Shown here: positions 14,439 through 23,980 of the stretch, piece after piece
Numbering within the stretch: position 1 is the stretch's first letter
Layout: each line of letters starts with the position of its first letter
Assembly: GCA_030433275.1 (NCBI GenBank)
Contig: JAUILK010000019.1
Location: forward strand, 1 to 59,381
Length of the DNA: 59,381 bases
Reading direction: 5' to 3'
DNA from: Gammaproteobacteria bacterium
Lineage (GTDB): Bacteria > Pseudomonadota > Gammaproteobacteria > Nitrococcales > Nitrococcaceae
Made by a program: the position numbers and the translations under genes
The notes under the pieces: model-generated
Database searches by the model: none
Told to the model about the DNA's origin: nothing
The model's input: the letters and a program-made list of their open reading frames with translations, nothing else

Positions 14439-16130
14439 ATGGTGAACGGCAGGCAGCGCAAGGGTGATCGTCTGATACTCACCTGGCTGTCCGACTACTC
14501 GAAGGACTGGCTGCGGGCCGACGTGCTCGCCGGTCTGGTCACGGCCGCGGTGGTAATACCCAAGGCGATGGCCTACGCAACGGTGGCCGGGCTGCCGGTC
14601 GAGGTCGGACTCTATACCGCCTTTCTGCCAATGTTTATCTATGCGCTGCTCGGCACCTCCCGACCGCTCAGCGTCAGCACCACCACGACGCTCGGGATCC
14701 TGACCGGGGCGCAACTGGCGATCGTGGTGCCCAGCGGCGATCCGACCGAACTGTTGGTGGCCTCGGCCACGCTGACGCTGCTGGTGGGGGCGATTCTGCT
14801 GTTGGCCGCCCTGCTGCGCCTGGGTGCCGTGGCGAGTTTCATCTCCGAGCCGGTACTGACTGGCTTCAAGGCTGGCATCGGCTTGGTGATCGTCCTCGAC
14901 CAGGTGCCGAAACTGCTCGGCATCCATTTCGACAAAGGGGGCTTCCTGTACAACCTGGGTGCTTTGATCCAGCACCTACCCGAGACCTCGGTCCCCACGC
15001 TCGCGGTAGGTGCCGCGATGCTGCTGATCCTGTTCGGCATCGAGCGTTTGTATCCACGCGCCCCAGCGCCGCTGATCGCGGTTGCGGCCGGTATCCTCGC
15101 ATCCGGCCTGCTGGGCCTGCAGGCCTACGGCGTCGAGACGGTCGGGCACATCCCGCGCGGCCTGCCGGCTTTCACCGCGCCCAGCCTGGAACTGGTCGAG
15201 AAGCTTTGGCCCGGCGCGATCGGCATCGCGCTGATGAGCTTCACCGAGAGCATTGCTGCGGCGCGCGCCTTTGCGGACAGGGTCGATCCACGTCCCGCGC
15301 CGAACCGGGAGCTGATGGCCACGGGTGTCGGCAACTTGGTCGGCGGCCCGTTCGGCGCCATGCCGGCCGGCGGAGGCACGAGCCAGACCGCAGTCAACCG
15401 ATTGGCTGGCGCCCGGACCCAGTTGGCCGGGTTGGTGACGTCGGCAGCCGCCGTCGCGACCCTGGTGCTGCTGGCCCCGGTGATGGCACTGATGCCGCAG
15501 GCCACGTTGGCCGCAGTCGTGATCGTCTACTCGATCGGGCTGGCCCAGCCGACGGAGTTTCGGGCAATTCTGACGGTCCGGCGAATGGAGTTTCTCTGGG
15601 CGCTGACGGCCTTCGCTGGGGTCGTGTTGCTCGGGACACTGAAGGGGATCCTGGTCGCGGTGATCGTGTCGCTGGTGGGCCTGGCCTATCAGGCGGCCCA
15701 TCCGCGGGTCTATGCGGTCGGACGCAAGCCGGGCACCGATGTGTTCCGCGCCCTGTCGCCGGAGCACCCTGGAGACGAGACCTTCCCAGGTCTGCTGATG
15801 GTGCGCCCCGAGGGACGGATCTTCTTCGCCAATGCGCAAAGCGTGGGTGAACAGTTGTGGCCGCTGATCGACGCCGCGCAACCGAAGGTGCTGGCACTGG
15901 ACTTCAGCGGTGTGTTCGACATCGAATACTCGGCGCTGAAGATGTTGACCGAGGGCGAGCAGCGGGTGCGCGAACGGGGCATCGAGCTTTGGCTGGTCGC
16001 GCTGAACCCGGAGGTGCTGGGCATGGTGCAACGTTCGCCGCTCGGGCGGACGCTGGGCCGCGAGCGGCTGTTGTTCAACCTGCAGACGGCTGTCAAACGC
16101 TACCAAGGGCGGTGGTCTACCGTTCGCTGA
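14439..16130 (+). CDS. SulP-family anion transporter with STAS domain
   Basis: 563 residues from the ATG at 14439, which has AGAGGA 8 bases upstream; the longer frame adds a Cys-rich leader unlike the family. The first 420 residues form multiple membrane helices with the family signature region (LAGLVTAAVVIPKAMAYATVAGLPVEVGLY). The C-terminal STAS domain includes LALDFSGVFDIEYSALKML, although the regulatory Ser of SpoIIAA is not conserved. SulP proteins move sulfate, bicarbonate or other anions; the substrate cannot be told from sequence. It follows the HlyD-like gene and precedes ppk2. Confidence 0.88.
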   Translation: MVNGRQRKGDRLILTWLSDYSKDWLRADVLAGLVTAAVVIPKAMAYATVAGLPVEVGLYTAFLPMFIYALLGTSRPLSVSTTTTLGILTGAQLAIVVPSGDPTELLVASATLTLLVGAILLLAALLRLGAVASFISEPVLTGFKAGIGLVIVLDQVPKLLGIHFDKGGFLYNLGALIQHLPETSVPTLAVGAAMLLILFGIERLYPRAPAPLIAVAAGILASGLLGLQAYGVETVGHIPRGLPAFTAPSLELVEKLWPGAIGIALMSFTESIAAARAFADRVDPRPAPNRELMATGVGNLVGGPFGAMPAGGGTSQTAVNRLAGARTQLAGLVTSAAAVATLVLLAPVMALMPQATLAAVVIVYSIGLAQPTEFRAILTVRRMEFLWALTAFAGVVLLGTLKGILVAVIVSLVGLAYQAAHPRVYAVGRKPGTDVFRALSPEHPGDETFPGLLMVRPEGRIFFANAQSVGEQLWPLIDAAQPKVLALDFSGVFDIEYSALKMLTEGEQRVRERGIELWLVALNPEVLGMVQRSPLGRTLGRERLLFNLQTAVKRYQGRWSTVR

Positions 16131-16173
16131 CGATTACCGCCGGCCATCACGATGCCGGCATAAGGAGCCCGCA

Positions 16174-17019
16174 ATGAAAGAAAAAGGTCGCAAGAAGTCA
16201 TCGAAAAGGGACCGGGATGCGCAGGAGAAGGATCAAGGTGAGCTCAAACGCAAGGAATATAAAAAGGAGCTGCGCAAGCTGCAGGTGGAACTGTGTGAAG
16301 TCCAGGAATGGGTAAAGGCCACCGCGCAGCGCATCATCATCGTGTTCGAGGGCCGCGACGCGGCCGGCAAGGGCGGCGCCATCCGGGCGCTGACCGAGCG
16401 GTTGAGTCCGCGCGTGTTCAGGGTCGTGGCGCTGCCGGCGCCCTCGGATCGGGAGAAGTCGCAGATCTATGCGCAGCGTTACGTCACCCAGTTCCCCTCC
16501 GCCGGCGAGGTGGTGATCTTCGATCGCAGTTGGTACAACCGCGCCGGCGTCGAGCGCGTGATGGGTTTCTGCACCGAGGAGGAGCACCGCCGCTTCCTTA
16601 AGCTGTGCCCTGCCTTCGAAAAGAACATCGTCGTCGACAACGGCATCATCTTGCTGAAGTATTGGCTGGAGGTTGGCGACGAAGAACAGGAGCGGCGTTT
16701 TCGCGCGCGCATCGACGATCCGCTGAGGCAGTGGAAGCTGTCGGCGATGGACCTGCCGTCTCGCGAGCGCTGGTACGACTACTCGCGGGCGCGCGACGAG
16801 ATGCTTGATGCCACCGACACGGATTTCGCGCCATGGAGCATCGTCCGCTCTGACGACAAGAAGCGGGCGCGGTTGAATCTGATAAGCCATCTGCTCGACC
16901 GGATTCCTTACAAACGGATACGCCGGAAGAAGGTCAAGTTGCCGGATCGCGATACGAAACATGCCTACGACGACCAGGCGAGCATGGCGGGGCGTCGCTG
17001 GGTGCCAGAGGCGTTCTGA
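16174..17019 (+). CDS. ppk2: Polyphosphate kinase 2 (class I PPK2)
   Basis: 281 residues, single-domain PPK2. Walker A is FEGRDAAGKGGAI (about 58-70). The Walker B/DR pair is VVIFDRSWYNRAGVERVMGF (about 113-132), followed by the lid and KYWLEVGDEEQERRF. The enzyme transfers phosphate between polyphosphate and nucleoside diphosphates or monophosphates in the cytosol; class I members usually favour NDPs. A charged, Lys-rich N-terminus (about 35 residues) precedes the core, as in many PPK2s. GGAG precedes the ATG. Confidence 0.92.
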   Translation: MKEKGRKKSSKRDRDAQEKDQGELKRKEYKKELRKLQVELCEVQEWVKATAQRIIIVFEGRDAAGKGGAIRALTERLSPRVFRVVALPAPSDREKSQIYAQRYVTQFPSAGEVVIFDRSWYNRAGVERVMGFCTEEEHRRFLKLCPAFEKNIVVDNGIILLKYWLEVGDEEQERRFRARIDDPLRQWKLSAMDLPSRERWYDYSRARDEMLDATDTDFAPWSIVRSDDKKRARLNLISHLLDRIPYKRIRRKKVKLPDRDTKHAYDDQASMAGRRWVPEAF

Positions 17020-17578
17020 AGGCACGGCGGCCGCGACCCCTGACTGAGGTCGTGGTCATGATCGGGCGTGCGGTCGACGGCGCGGTTCGCGACTGCGCGC
17101 CCTGCCGCCGCGCAAGGATATCTTTACCGCCGCGTAGCCAATCCCGCCCGGACCCAAATACCCTTTCTGCGGCGGTGCCTGGCCCGGCAGTCGCGGCAGT
17201 CGCCGGGATAGGACCTTGGTCGCTCAGGGCGAGAACGGCATTTACCCCAAGTTTAACGTCCCCAAAAAGAACTCTGCGATACTCAGAGAGTTAAAATCGG
17301 CAGCCGCAGCGAGTGGCACTGCATTACGTTCATTCTATAAGTCAGCGGGGTCTGCACGATGGTTTTCTGCACGCCGCCCGGGGCGGGATCGGCACCAAGC
17401 ACCTGATATTAACCCGGCAATTAAATACAATGAATACAATTCAAGTTAGGACAACCCAGGTTCGTGTACGACCTGGTTTATGACTCATATTTATTTGCCG
17501 GAGTAATAGATTCGCGCCTGGTCGAGCCGCTGCGCGGGAAGTCTTCAGTCGAAACCGCCCGTCAGGAAATCTGCCGCC
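17020..17578. other. 560-bp region without a recognised gene
   Basis: No frame resembles a known protein. CCAGGT..ACCTGG near 17456-17477 is a short hairpin. The final 60 bp is the leader of the next gene. I see no promoter I would defend. Confidence 0.5.
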
Positions 17579-18589
17579 ATGTTGCAACTGTTTCAGTCCA
17601 TTTTCGGCTCAAGTTCTCATGATACGCCGTATCCGGACGAATTGATCAAACGAGCCATCGAACGCGCCGTGGACGCCACCGATCCTCGGTTACGCGCGTT
17701 ATCCGGTTACCAAAAGAAACTGCGCGCTGCTGTCGTTCACGCCATCGATCATATCGTCGCCCTGGTGGACAGTATGCCGGTGCCGCTTGAACTAAGCCGT
17801 GCCCAATTCACTACCGATCCCGAGCTAATTGCTTACTTCGCCTCTTTTGCGCATGCCCAGGAGGTGTTAACACTCGATCCGAAGCTTAACCAGTGGCTCA
17901 CCTCGCCGGACAATGCTGCGGCCGGGCACGTCGTCATGTTGCTGCTTATGGAACAATACGAGCGTCAGGTGTTCGGTATCGAACTTGAGGGCGATATGTT
18001 GCGTCGTGAGGTTGCGCAAACCACAGTCAATTTTGCCGCACATCGGCTGGTCGATCCGGCCGGTGCAGAAGAGACCACGCGCCGACAACTCAAGCGCCGC
18101 GCTTTCGATCACCTGCTTACGCTCGCGCTAGCCCGCATCGTCGATGCACACGCCGAACGCACTGAACTCGAGCGCGAGCGATACTTGCTGCGCCGCAAGT
18201 GCACAGCGCTCGCGGCGGGGCGGTGGGGCTTCGGTAGAGGGAGTGATACGCAGCCTGATCTCCATGTGCTGCAGCGACAACTAGCGGAGATCGAGTCGCA
18301 ACTCAAGGCACTGGGTGCCGGGCCCGGACTACTGAAGGCGCACCTCGACTACGTGGTGGATGTGCTGAGCCAGGCGGAAGTCAATTTCTGGAGCGAGCGC
18401 AGTTTGCTGCTCGTCGATCGCAGAGGTGTAAAGCAGGCGCGCGTCAGTGCCAATGCACTGGAAATCGACCTCACGGTGTTGCGTAATGCCGCCGGCCGAC
18501 GTCTCGTCGCGCGACTGGTGGGTATTGAGCGAATGGAGCTGCCACCGCCGCGCGATTTGTTGCGCGCCGTCGAGCGCTATCTAGGTTGA
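17579..18589 (+). CDS. Conserved protein of unknown function
   Basis: 336 residues, soluble, helical, without a domain I recognise. Features are an N-terminal MLQLFQSIFGSS, a charged middle (AERTELERERYLLRRKCTALAAGRWGFGRGSD) and a coiled segment (LQRQLAEIESQLKALG). The length, regular codon use and lack of competing frames make it a real gene. It is followed head-on by the IS630 relic, whose frame overlaps the last 13 bases. Confidence 0.7.
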   Translation: MLQLFQSIFGSSSHDTPYPDELIKRAIERAVDATDPRLRALSGYQKKLRAAVVHAIDHIVALVDSMPVPLELSRAQFTTDPELIAYFASFAHAQEVLTLDPKLNQWLTSPDNAAAGHVVMLLLMEQYERQVFGIELEGDMLRREVAQTTVNFAAHRLVDPAGAEETTRRQLKRRAFDHLLTLALARIVDAHAERTELERERYLLRRKCTALAAGRWGFGRGSDTQPDLHVLQRQLAEIESQLKALGAGPGLLKAHLDYVVDVLSQAEVNFWSERSLLLVDRRGVKQARVSANALEIDLTVLRNAAGRRLVARLVGIERMELPPPRDLLRAVERYLG

Positions 18590-19215
18590 TTCCTTGAGCC
18601 ATAAGGGGATCGCCTGGCTCGGGCCAAGTGCAGGAACGCGTGACACAGGCCAGCTCGGATATTTGTTGGCTTGCCTTGCAAGTGTAGTGTTTCGGTCGGT
18701 TTGGAACTTAAGCGTGAGTCGGTGCGAATGACCTTTTGCAGAATGTCGAGAAAGAACCGTTCCGTCCTGTTCAAGCACGACGTCGAGGTGGGCGTGAAGT
18801 GCAGGTGAAATCGTGGGTGCTTGGCCAGCCGCTGCTGCACCCTCGGATGTTTGTGTGTGGCGTAGTTGTCCGCGATTAAATGCAGCGTCTTGTCTTTGGG
18901 TGTTTCGCACTCGTTCCTACGCAGGAATTTCAACCGCTCGGCGCGGGTGTGCCGCGGTTGGCACTGACCGATGACCGTGCCATCGAGTACTTGCGGCAGC
19001 TGCAGACAGCACGCTCGTATCGTGCCGCTTGTAATCGCGTGTCCTCGTTGCACGAGGTGCGGTTTCAGGGCGTACGCCCGCCAGCGCTGCCACCCTGAAT
19101 TGAGGGCGACGTCCAGCTCAGCCGCCATCTTGCGGGTGCTCCAGTGTGTGGCTGCCTTGGGTTTTTTCTGTGTCTTCAGCTCCGCCAGCAGGACAATCCT
19201 GGCGCGCTGCGTCAA
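18577..19215 (-). pseudogene. IS630-family transposase with internal deletion
   Basis: The frame joins the N-terminal helix-turn-helix part (THWSTRKMAAEL..) directly to the C-terminal catalytic part (LDGTVIGQCQPRH.., LHLIADNYATHKHPRVQQRLAKHPRFHLHFTPTS.., NRTERFF). The middle segment with the first catalytic Asp is missing, although the frame stays open. The remaining Asp (DNYATHK) and Glu (ERFF) are intact. With one catalytic acid gone it cannot transpose. Confidence 0.85.
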
Positions 19216-19539
19216 GTCAGTTCACCTCATGCCGGCTCGGTCAACACGATTGGCGGGGCAACTCGCATGCGCTTGATCCAATGCCACAGAAGACTGCGTT
19301 GGAATGACTCGGCCACACCAAGTTCCGCCAAGAACAGAACAGTACACGAGCGATTCGGTGATAACAGAAACCCAAGTTCATCCAGTGGCGGAAATTCTTT
19401 GCTGCACTCCAGGAATTGCTTGATGTCTGTGAGATTCCCTCCATTTCGGAATTTCAGATGGCCGCTGCGGGTGGTTTTAAAGGTGGCACAGGTAACCTTC
19501 CGAGAATTGCCGGCGCGACCGCCGGGACCAAGCAGAGTA

Positions 19540-20598
19540 ATGGCCACAGGCTTCCTCGTGTTGTTTTTCTGTCAGGTTGCCGTGTCGGAGAACAGCGAGA
19601 CGAAAAACCCGTGGGCGCCTCCCGAGTCCTCCCACGCCGAATACGATTGGATTCAGCTCGATTCGGGAGAATGGCTCAAGGGCGACCTCGAGCGGCTCCG
19701 CGACCGCAAGGTTGACTTCGACAGCGACAAGCTGAACGATCTGTCTGTTGACTTCTCGGATGTGGCCCGCTTTCATTTGCCACGACCCCATGCGTACCGC
19801 CTCGAGAACCGCGCGGTTTACCGGGGAGCGGCCGAGATGCGCGATGGGCTCGTGCGGGTGCGAACGACCTCAGAGATTGTGGAGTTCCACCGTGACGCGC
19901 TCGTCAGTATCGTCCAGGGCGAAGGACGCGAGCGCGACCGCTGGTCGATGCAGCTGAGCACGGGTTTCGCGACGAGACAAGGCAACACGAACCAGGTCGA
20001 CCTCACGGCATTGCTCGATGTCCGCCGGGAGACCGCGCTTACGCGGCTAAGCTTCGACTATAATGGGCTGCTCACCAGCGTGAACGATGAGAGGGCCGCG
20101 AACAGTCACCGCGCTTCCACCTCCCTTGACGTCTACCTCACGAAACGTCTGTTCCTGACGGCTCCCTTTTTCGAATTCTACAGTGACGAATTTCAGAACA
20201 TCGCTCAGCGGTACACGCCGGGTGCTGGCTTCGGCTATCAGCTTGTCCGCCGGCCGTGGGTCGACTGGGACGTGAAAGGCGGCGCGGCCTACCAATACAC
20301 CAAGTTCGTCTCGGGAGGGATTGCGAAGAACATAGCTGTAATCGCAAGCACCGAATTCGACTTCGACTTCGATGTCTTGGACTGGGACAACCTCTATCGA
20401 ATCCAGATCGTCCCGACCGATCTCGGAATGACCAGCCATCACTTCGAATCCGTGGTTTCCTTCGACATCTGGGGCCCCCTAGACTTCGACGTCGCGTTCA
20501 TCTGGGATCGCATCGCGAGGCCGGAGCCGGACTCGAACGGCGTTCGTCCCAAAAGCGATGACACTCGGCTGAGCGTCGGCCTCGGTCTCGACTTCTGA
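19540..20598 (+). CDS. DUF481-type outer-membrane protein
   Basis: About 352 residues from the ATG at 19540. A hydrophobic stretch (GFLVLFFCQVAVS) acts as a signal peptide. It is followed by a domain reading SGEWLKGDLERLRDRKVDFDSDKLNDLSVDFSDV and then alternating strands ending in GLGLDF with a C-terminal Phe, typical of outer-membrane beta-barrels of the YdiY/DUF481 family. The frame is open further upstream, with another ATG at 19423, but no good ribosome site favours either. The barrel's role in the cell is unknown. Confidence 0.75.
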   Translation: MATGFLVLFFCQVAVSENSETKNPWAPPESSHAEYDWIQLDSGEWLKGDLERLRDRKVDFDSDKLNDLSVDFSDVARFHLPRPHAYRLENRAVYRGAAEMRDGLVRVRTTSEIVEFHRDALVSIVQGEGRERDRWSMQLSTGFATRQGNTNQVDLTALLDVRRETALTRLSFDYNGLLTSVNDERAANSHRASTSLDVYLTKRLFLTAPFFEFYSDEFQNIAQRYTPGAGFGYQLVRRPWVDWDVKGGAAYQYTKFVSGGIAKNIAVIASTEFDFDFDVLDWDNLYRIQIVPTDLGMTSHHFESVVSFDIWGPLDFDVAFIWDRIARPEPDSNGVRPKSDDTRLSVGLGLDF

Positions 20599-20821
20599 GC
20601 GGAATGAAGGCCAACCCGAGAGTTTTTGCGCGCACCGGTGGGGCCAGATTTTCTGGGATGCATTACCGCCTTCGTACGAGATCGGGGGGCGCTTCTTCAC
20701 TTATGCACCTCGCCCTCCGGCATGCCTCGTTTCAACTGGGTACAGACCTGCGCGGCTGGCCTCCTTGCCCGAGAGGGAGTCGCGCAGACGATTGCTACTG
20801 CTGCAAGGCGACGAGTTGTTG

Positions 20822-23182
20822 TTAGTCGACCTCCACAATTATTTTATGAATTTTGCCAGTAAACCGCGTCGCTTCAGGGCCGTAACCAAGGCCCTGTGCG
20901 ACGGGCGTTTGGTTGTCGAGTCCCACATCAGCAGTCTCGTCCGCCGAGAAAATATTGGGCTGGGTGCGGCCAATCCTTCCCTTTGCGATTTTTTTTCCAT
21001 TGGCTGAGAGTATCGCCAGGCCGCCCTTGCCGCGCCCGTCCCCGTCGTAATCGAAATCCATCTGCACGCGCGCCTTGCCCGGTTCAAGGGCGGCCTGGCT
21101 CTCCACGACATAGCGTTCGAGGCCGAGGAAATTGTATTCGTAAGCCGGTTTCCCATCGCGCAGGTGCAGCGACCAGCCGCCGAACCGGCCACCTTGTGCG
21201 ATCAGCACACCCGAGGCGCCTCCCTCCGGGATCTCGATCTCGGCGGTGATCGTCATTGAACGGTTCTTAACATTGATGCTGGTGTTTTCCAGCATGCCCT
21301 CCATCCCCTCGTAGAGCGTGAGCGAGGTGCGCTTGCCCAGAAGATCGGGACGCCCTGCAAGCGCGGGATTCATACGCTCGATACTTCGGTCATCGATAGG
21401 CAGCACATGGTATTTCGCCGCCTCAGTCATGAAGAGTGTTTTCATCTGCTCGAGCTTCTCGGGATACTTTGTGGCCAGGTCGTCGGCAAGACTGAAATCC
21501 TTCTGCACGTGGTAGAGTTCCCAAACGTCGGCATCGAGCGCGGCAAGATTCGCGGTCTGCCACGGTGCGCGGTGGATGGTGCGAGCGAGCCAGCCGTCCC
21601 GGTAGATAGCGCGGTTGCCGGTGATCTCGAAGTACTGTGTCGTGTGGCGCTCGGGTGCATTCGCGTCGTTGAAGGTATAGAGCAGGCTCGTACCCTCGAT
21701 GGGGACCTGGGGCGTGCCGTTGACGAGCTTCGGTTCGGGTAGGCTGCACGCTTCGAGTATCGTCGGCGCGATGTCGATCACATGCCCGAACTGCGTTCGC
21801 AGACCGTTCCCTTTGTTGATGCCCTGTGGCCAGTGGACGATTAGGCCGTTGCGGGTGCCGCCGAAGTCGGAAGCCACCTGCTTGGTCCACTTGAACGGTG
21901 CGTCGAAGGACACCGCCCAGCCGGCGGCCATGTGCGGAAACGTCTCCTTGCTGCCCCACTTGTCGATGAGCGGGAGGAGGTCTTCGACCTTTTCTTCGAC
22001 GCCGTTAAAGTAGGTCATTTCATTGTACATGCCGATCATGCCACCTTCGGCGCTTGTGCCGTTGTCGCCGGCGATATAGAAAATGAGCGTGTTGTCCAAC
22101 TCGCCGATGTCTTCAATGGCCTGCACGAATCGACCGATGTTGTAATCCGTGTGTGCCACGAATGCGGCGAATACCTCGGCCTGGCGACGGAACAGTTTTT
22201 TGTGCTCTTCGGGTAACGAATCCCACGCCGCGATGTCTTGCGGCCGCGGCGGCAGTTTGGTATTGGCGGGGATGATTCCGTTCCGCTTTTGCCGTTTGTA
22301 GGTTGCCGCGCGCATCTTGTCCCAGCCTTCGTTGAACTGACCACGGAATTTCTCGATCCACTCCTTCGGCACGTGATGCGGCGCATGGGTCGCGCCGGTG
22401 GCAAAGTAGACAAAAAATGGCTTGTCCGGAGTCATCGACTGTTGCGCCTTGACCCAGTTGATGGCTTGATCGGTCATGTCTTCGGTGAAGTGATAGTTCC
22501 CTTTATTCGGCGGATTCACTTTCTTGACGCCGTCGTAGATGAGCGGCGCCCACTGGTCGGTTTCACCGCCGATAAATCCGTAAAATTTGTCAAAGCCCTG
22601 ATGTGTCGGCCAGTGATCGAAGGGGCCGGATACGCTCGTTTCCCAGGCGGCCGTTTCGTGCCATTTGCCAAAAGCGGCGGTGCTGAAGCCGTTCAGGCGG
22701 AGCATTTCGGCCAGTGGTGCAACCCGGTTCGGGATAGCACCCGTATTACCGGGATAGGCAGTGGATGTTTCCATGATCGAGCCCGCATTGGCGGTGTGAT
22801 GATTCCGCCCGGACTTGAGTGCGACGCGGGTCGGCGAACACAGGGCTGTCGTATGAAAGTTGTTGAACCGCAGGCCTGTGTCGGCGAGTCGGTCGAGTGT
22901 CGGCGTGGGGATGGGCCCGCCAAAAGTCGAGGGGGCACCAAAGCCGAGGTCGTCGATCATGATGATCACCACATTGGGCGCGCCTTCCGGGGCGGTAACC
23001 TGTAAACGCGGCGGCGGCTCGGCCTTGCGCACGTCCAACTCGGTGTAGGTCGGCGGTGCCGGTTCGGGGATCGGCAAGATCGTGCGGTTCAGCTCTTGGG
23101 GATTGGCCTTGCTGCCCGACAGGGTCAGTAGCATCGCTAACCCACCGGCAAGAGCATGGAGCAGATATCTTCCACTCTTCAT
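20822..23182 (-). CDS. Arylsulfatase (secreted sulfatase, formylglycine type)
   Basis: 786 residues from the ATG at 23182, which has GGAG 7 bases upstream. A signal peptide (LLHALAGGLAMLLTLSGSKA) leads to PNVVIIMIDDLGFG, which carries the metal-binding Asp pair near residue 77. CSPTR (Cys about 115) is the sulfatase signature whose Cys is converted to formylglycine. Later HAPHHVP and IAGDNGTSAEG hold further active-site residues. The enzyme hydrolyses sulfate esters, probably in the periplasm; no maturase gene is in the window. The C-terminal 200 residues form the usual accessory beta domain. Confidence 0.93.
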   Translation of the reverse strand: MKSGRYLLHALAGGLAMLLTLSGSKANPQELNRTILPIPEPAPPTYTELDVRKAEPPPRLQVTAPEGAPNVVIIMIDDLGFGAPSTFGGPIPTPTLDRLADTGLRFNNFHTTALCSPTRVALKSGRNHHTANAGSIMETSTAYPGNTGAIPNRVAPLAEMLRLNGFSTAAFGKWHETAAWETSVSGPFDHWPTHQGFDKFYGFIGGETDQWAPLIYDGVKKVNPPNKGNYHFTEDMTDQAINWVKAQQSMTPDKPFFVYFATGATHAPHHVPKEWIEKFRGQFNEGWDKMRAATYKRQKRNGIIPANTKLPPRPQDIAAWDSLPEEHKKLFRRQAEVFAAFVAHTDYNIGRFVQAIEDIGELDNTLIFYIAGDNGTSAEGGMIGMYNEMTYFNGVEEKVEDLLPLIDKWGSKETFPHMAAGWAVSFDAPFKWTKQVASDFGGTRNGLIVHWPQGINKGNGLRTQFGHVIDIAPTILEACSLPEPKLVNGTPQVPIEGTSLLYTFNDANAPERHTTQYFEITGNRAIYRDGWLARTIHRAPWQTANLAALDADVWELYHVQKDFSLADDLATKYPEKLEQMKTLFMTEAAKYHVLPIDDRSIERMNPALAGRPDLLGKRTSLTLYEGMEGMLENTSINVKNRSMTITAEIEIPEGGASGVLIAQGGRFGGWSLHLRDGKPAYEYNFLGLERYVVESQAALEPGKARVQMDFDYDGDGRGKGGLAILSANGKKIAKGRIGRTQPNIFSADETADVGLDNQTPVAQGLGYGPEATRFTGKIHKIIVEVD

Positions 23183-23980
23183 GTTGTTCTCCTGGGTCTG
23201 TCTACGATCAACGACCTCCCGCCTGCGCTTCGCACTTCCTCGAGGGCGGATCACTGCGGCTTTTGACGGCCTCAATCGTTATATCTAGCACAGGCGGAAC
23301 TCCGCTGCTTGAGCACGATGATTTCAAGGGGCGAGGCAGTTTTTGTACCAATTGCGTGTAACCATCAGCCAGCGTGCAGTAAAGCATCCCGCACTTCGGG
23401 AGCGAATCGGGCTGTTGGCGGACTAGCACCCGATTCGTTATTGCCATCGATGGGTGGAGCTGACGCTCCGTTCCTCGGGCCCGCCTAGCAGCGATATCCG
23501 TTTTCCAGGTTGCGAAAGCGTGGCAGTGTCTATTCTCGATGTCACGTAAACCGAGTTGGCCTATTTGACCAATTTGTCGTCTTTCATGGCAGGCGAGCAT
23601 ATTGTCGATCTAGAGTTGATCGGCGTACGTCGCTGCGCTCATCAGTGCGATGCTCAAGACACTGCCGGGCATCAGCACGCAGCGCAGCGTGTGCACGATG
23701 GCCGAGTACACGAGAGGCTCAAGGAGTTACGGTCCAGCGTGGGCAGTGCATCAATCGAAGCGGCGCAGATTGTGCGCGGCAGTGTGACGGGATTCGCCGA
23801 CAGGTGCCCAGGCAATGTCGTTTGATAGGGCTACTCCCTTAAGCCGTGGTTTGTCTTGCCAACAGTCGCGAATGGGAGCCTCTGTTTAGAGAAAGGGCGG
23901 AATGGTTGCGGGGCAGGCGTCCGCAAACGTCATGGCCACGCTGATCATCTTGGGGGTATTCGGGGGTAGAGGTGTCATTT
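23183..23980. other. 798-bp region without a recognised gene
   Basis: No frame on either strand resembles a known protein. CGAATCGGG / CCCGATTCG (near 23405-23440) is a 9-bp inverted repeat around an 18-base loop, possibly the end of the downstream transcript. The last 60 bp is the leader of the CNB-HDOD gene. Confidence 0.45.

Noticed and set aside
23183-23980. Candidate frames in the 798-bp gap, such as 23208-23600 on the minus strand
   Set aside because: Low-complexity readings without motifs, and they overlap the arylsulfatase leader.
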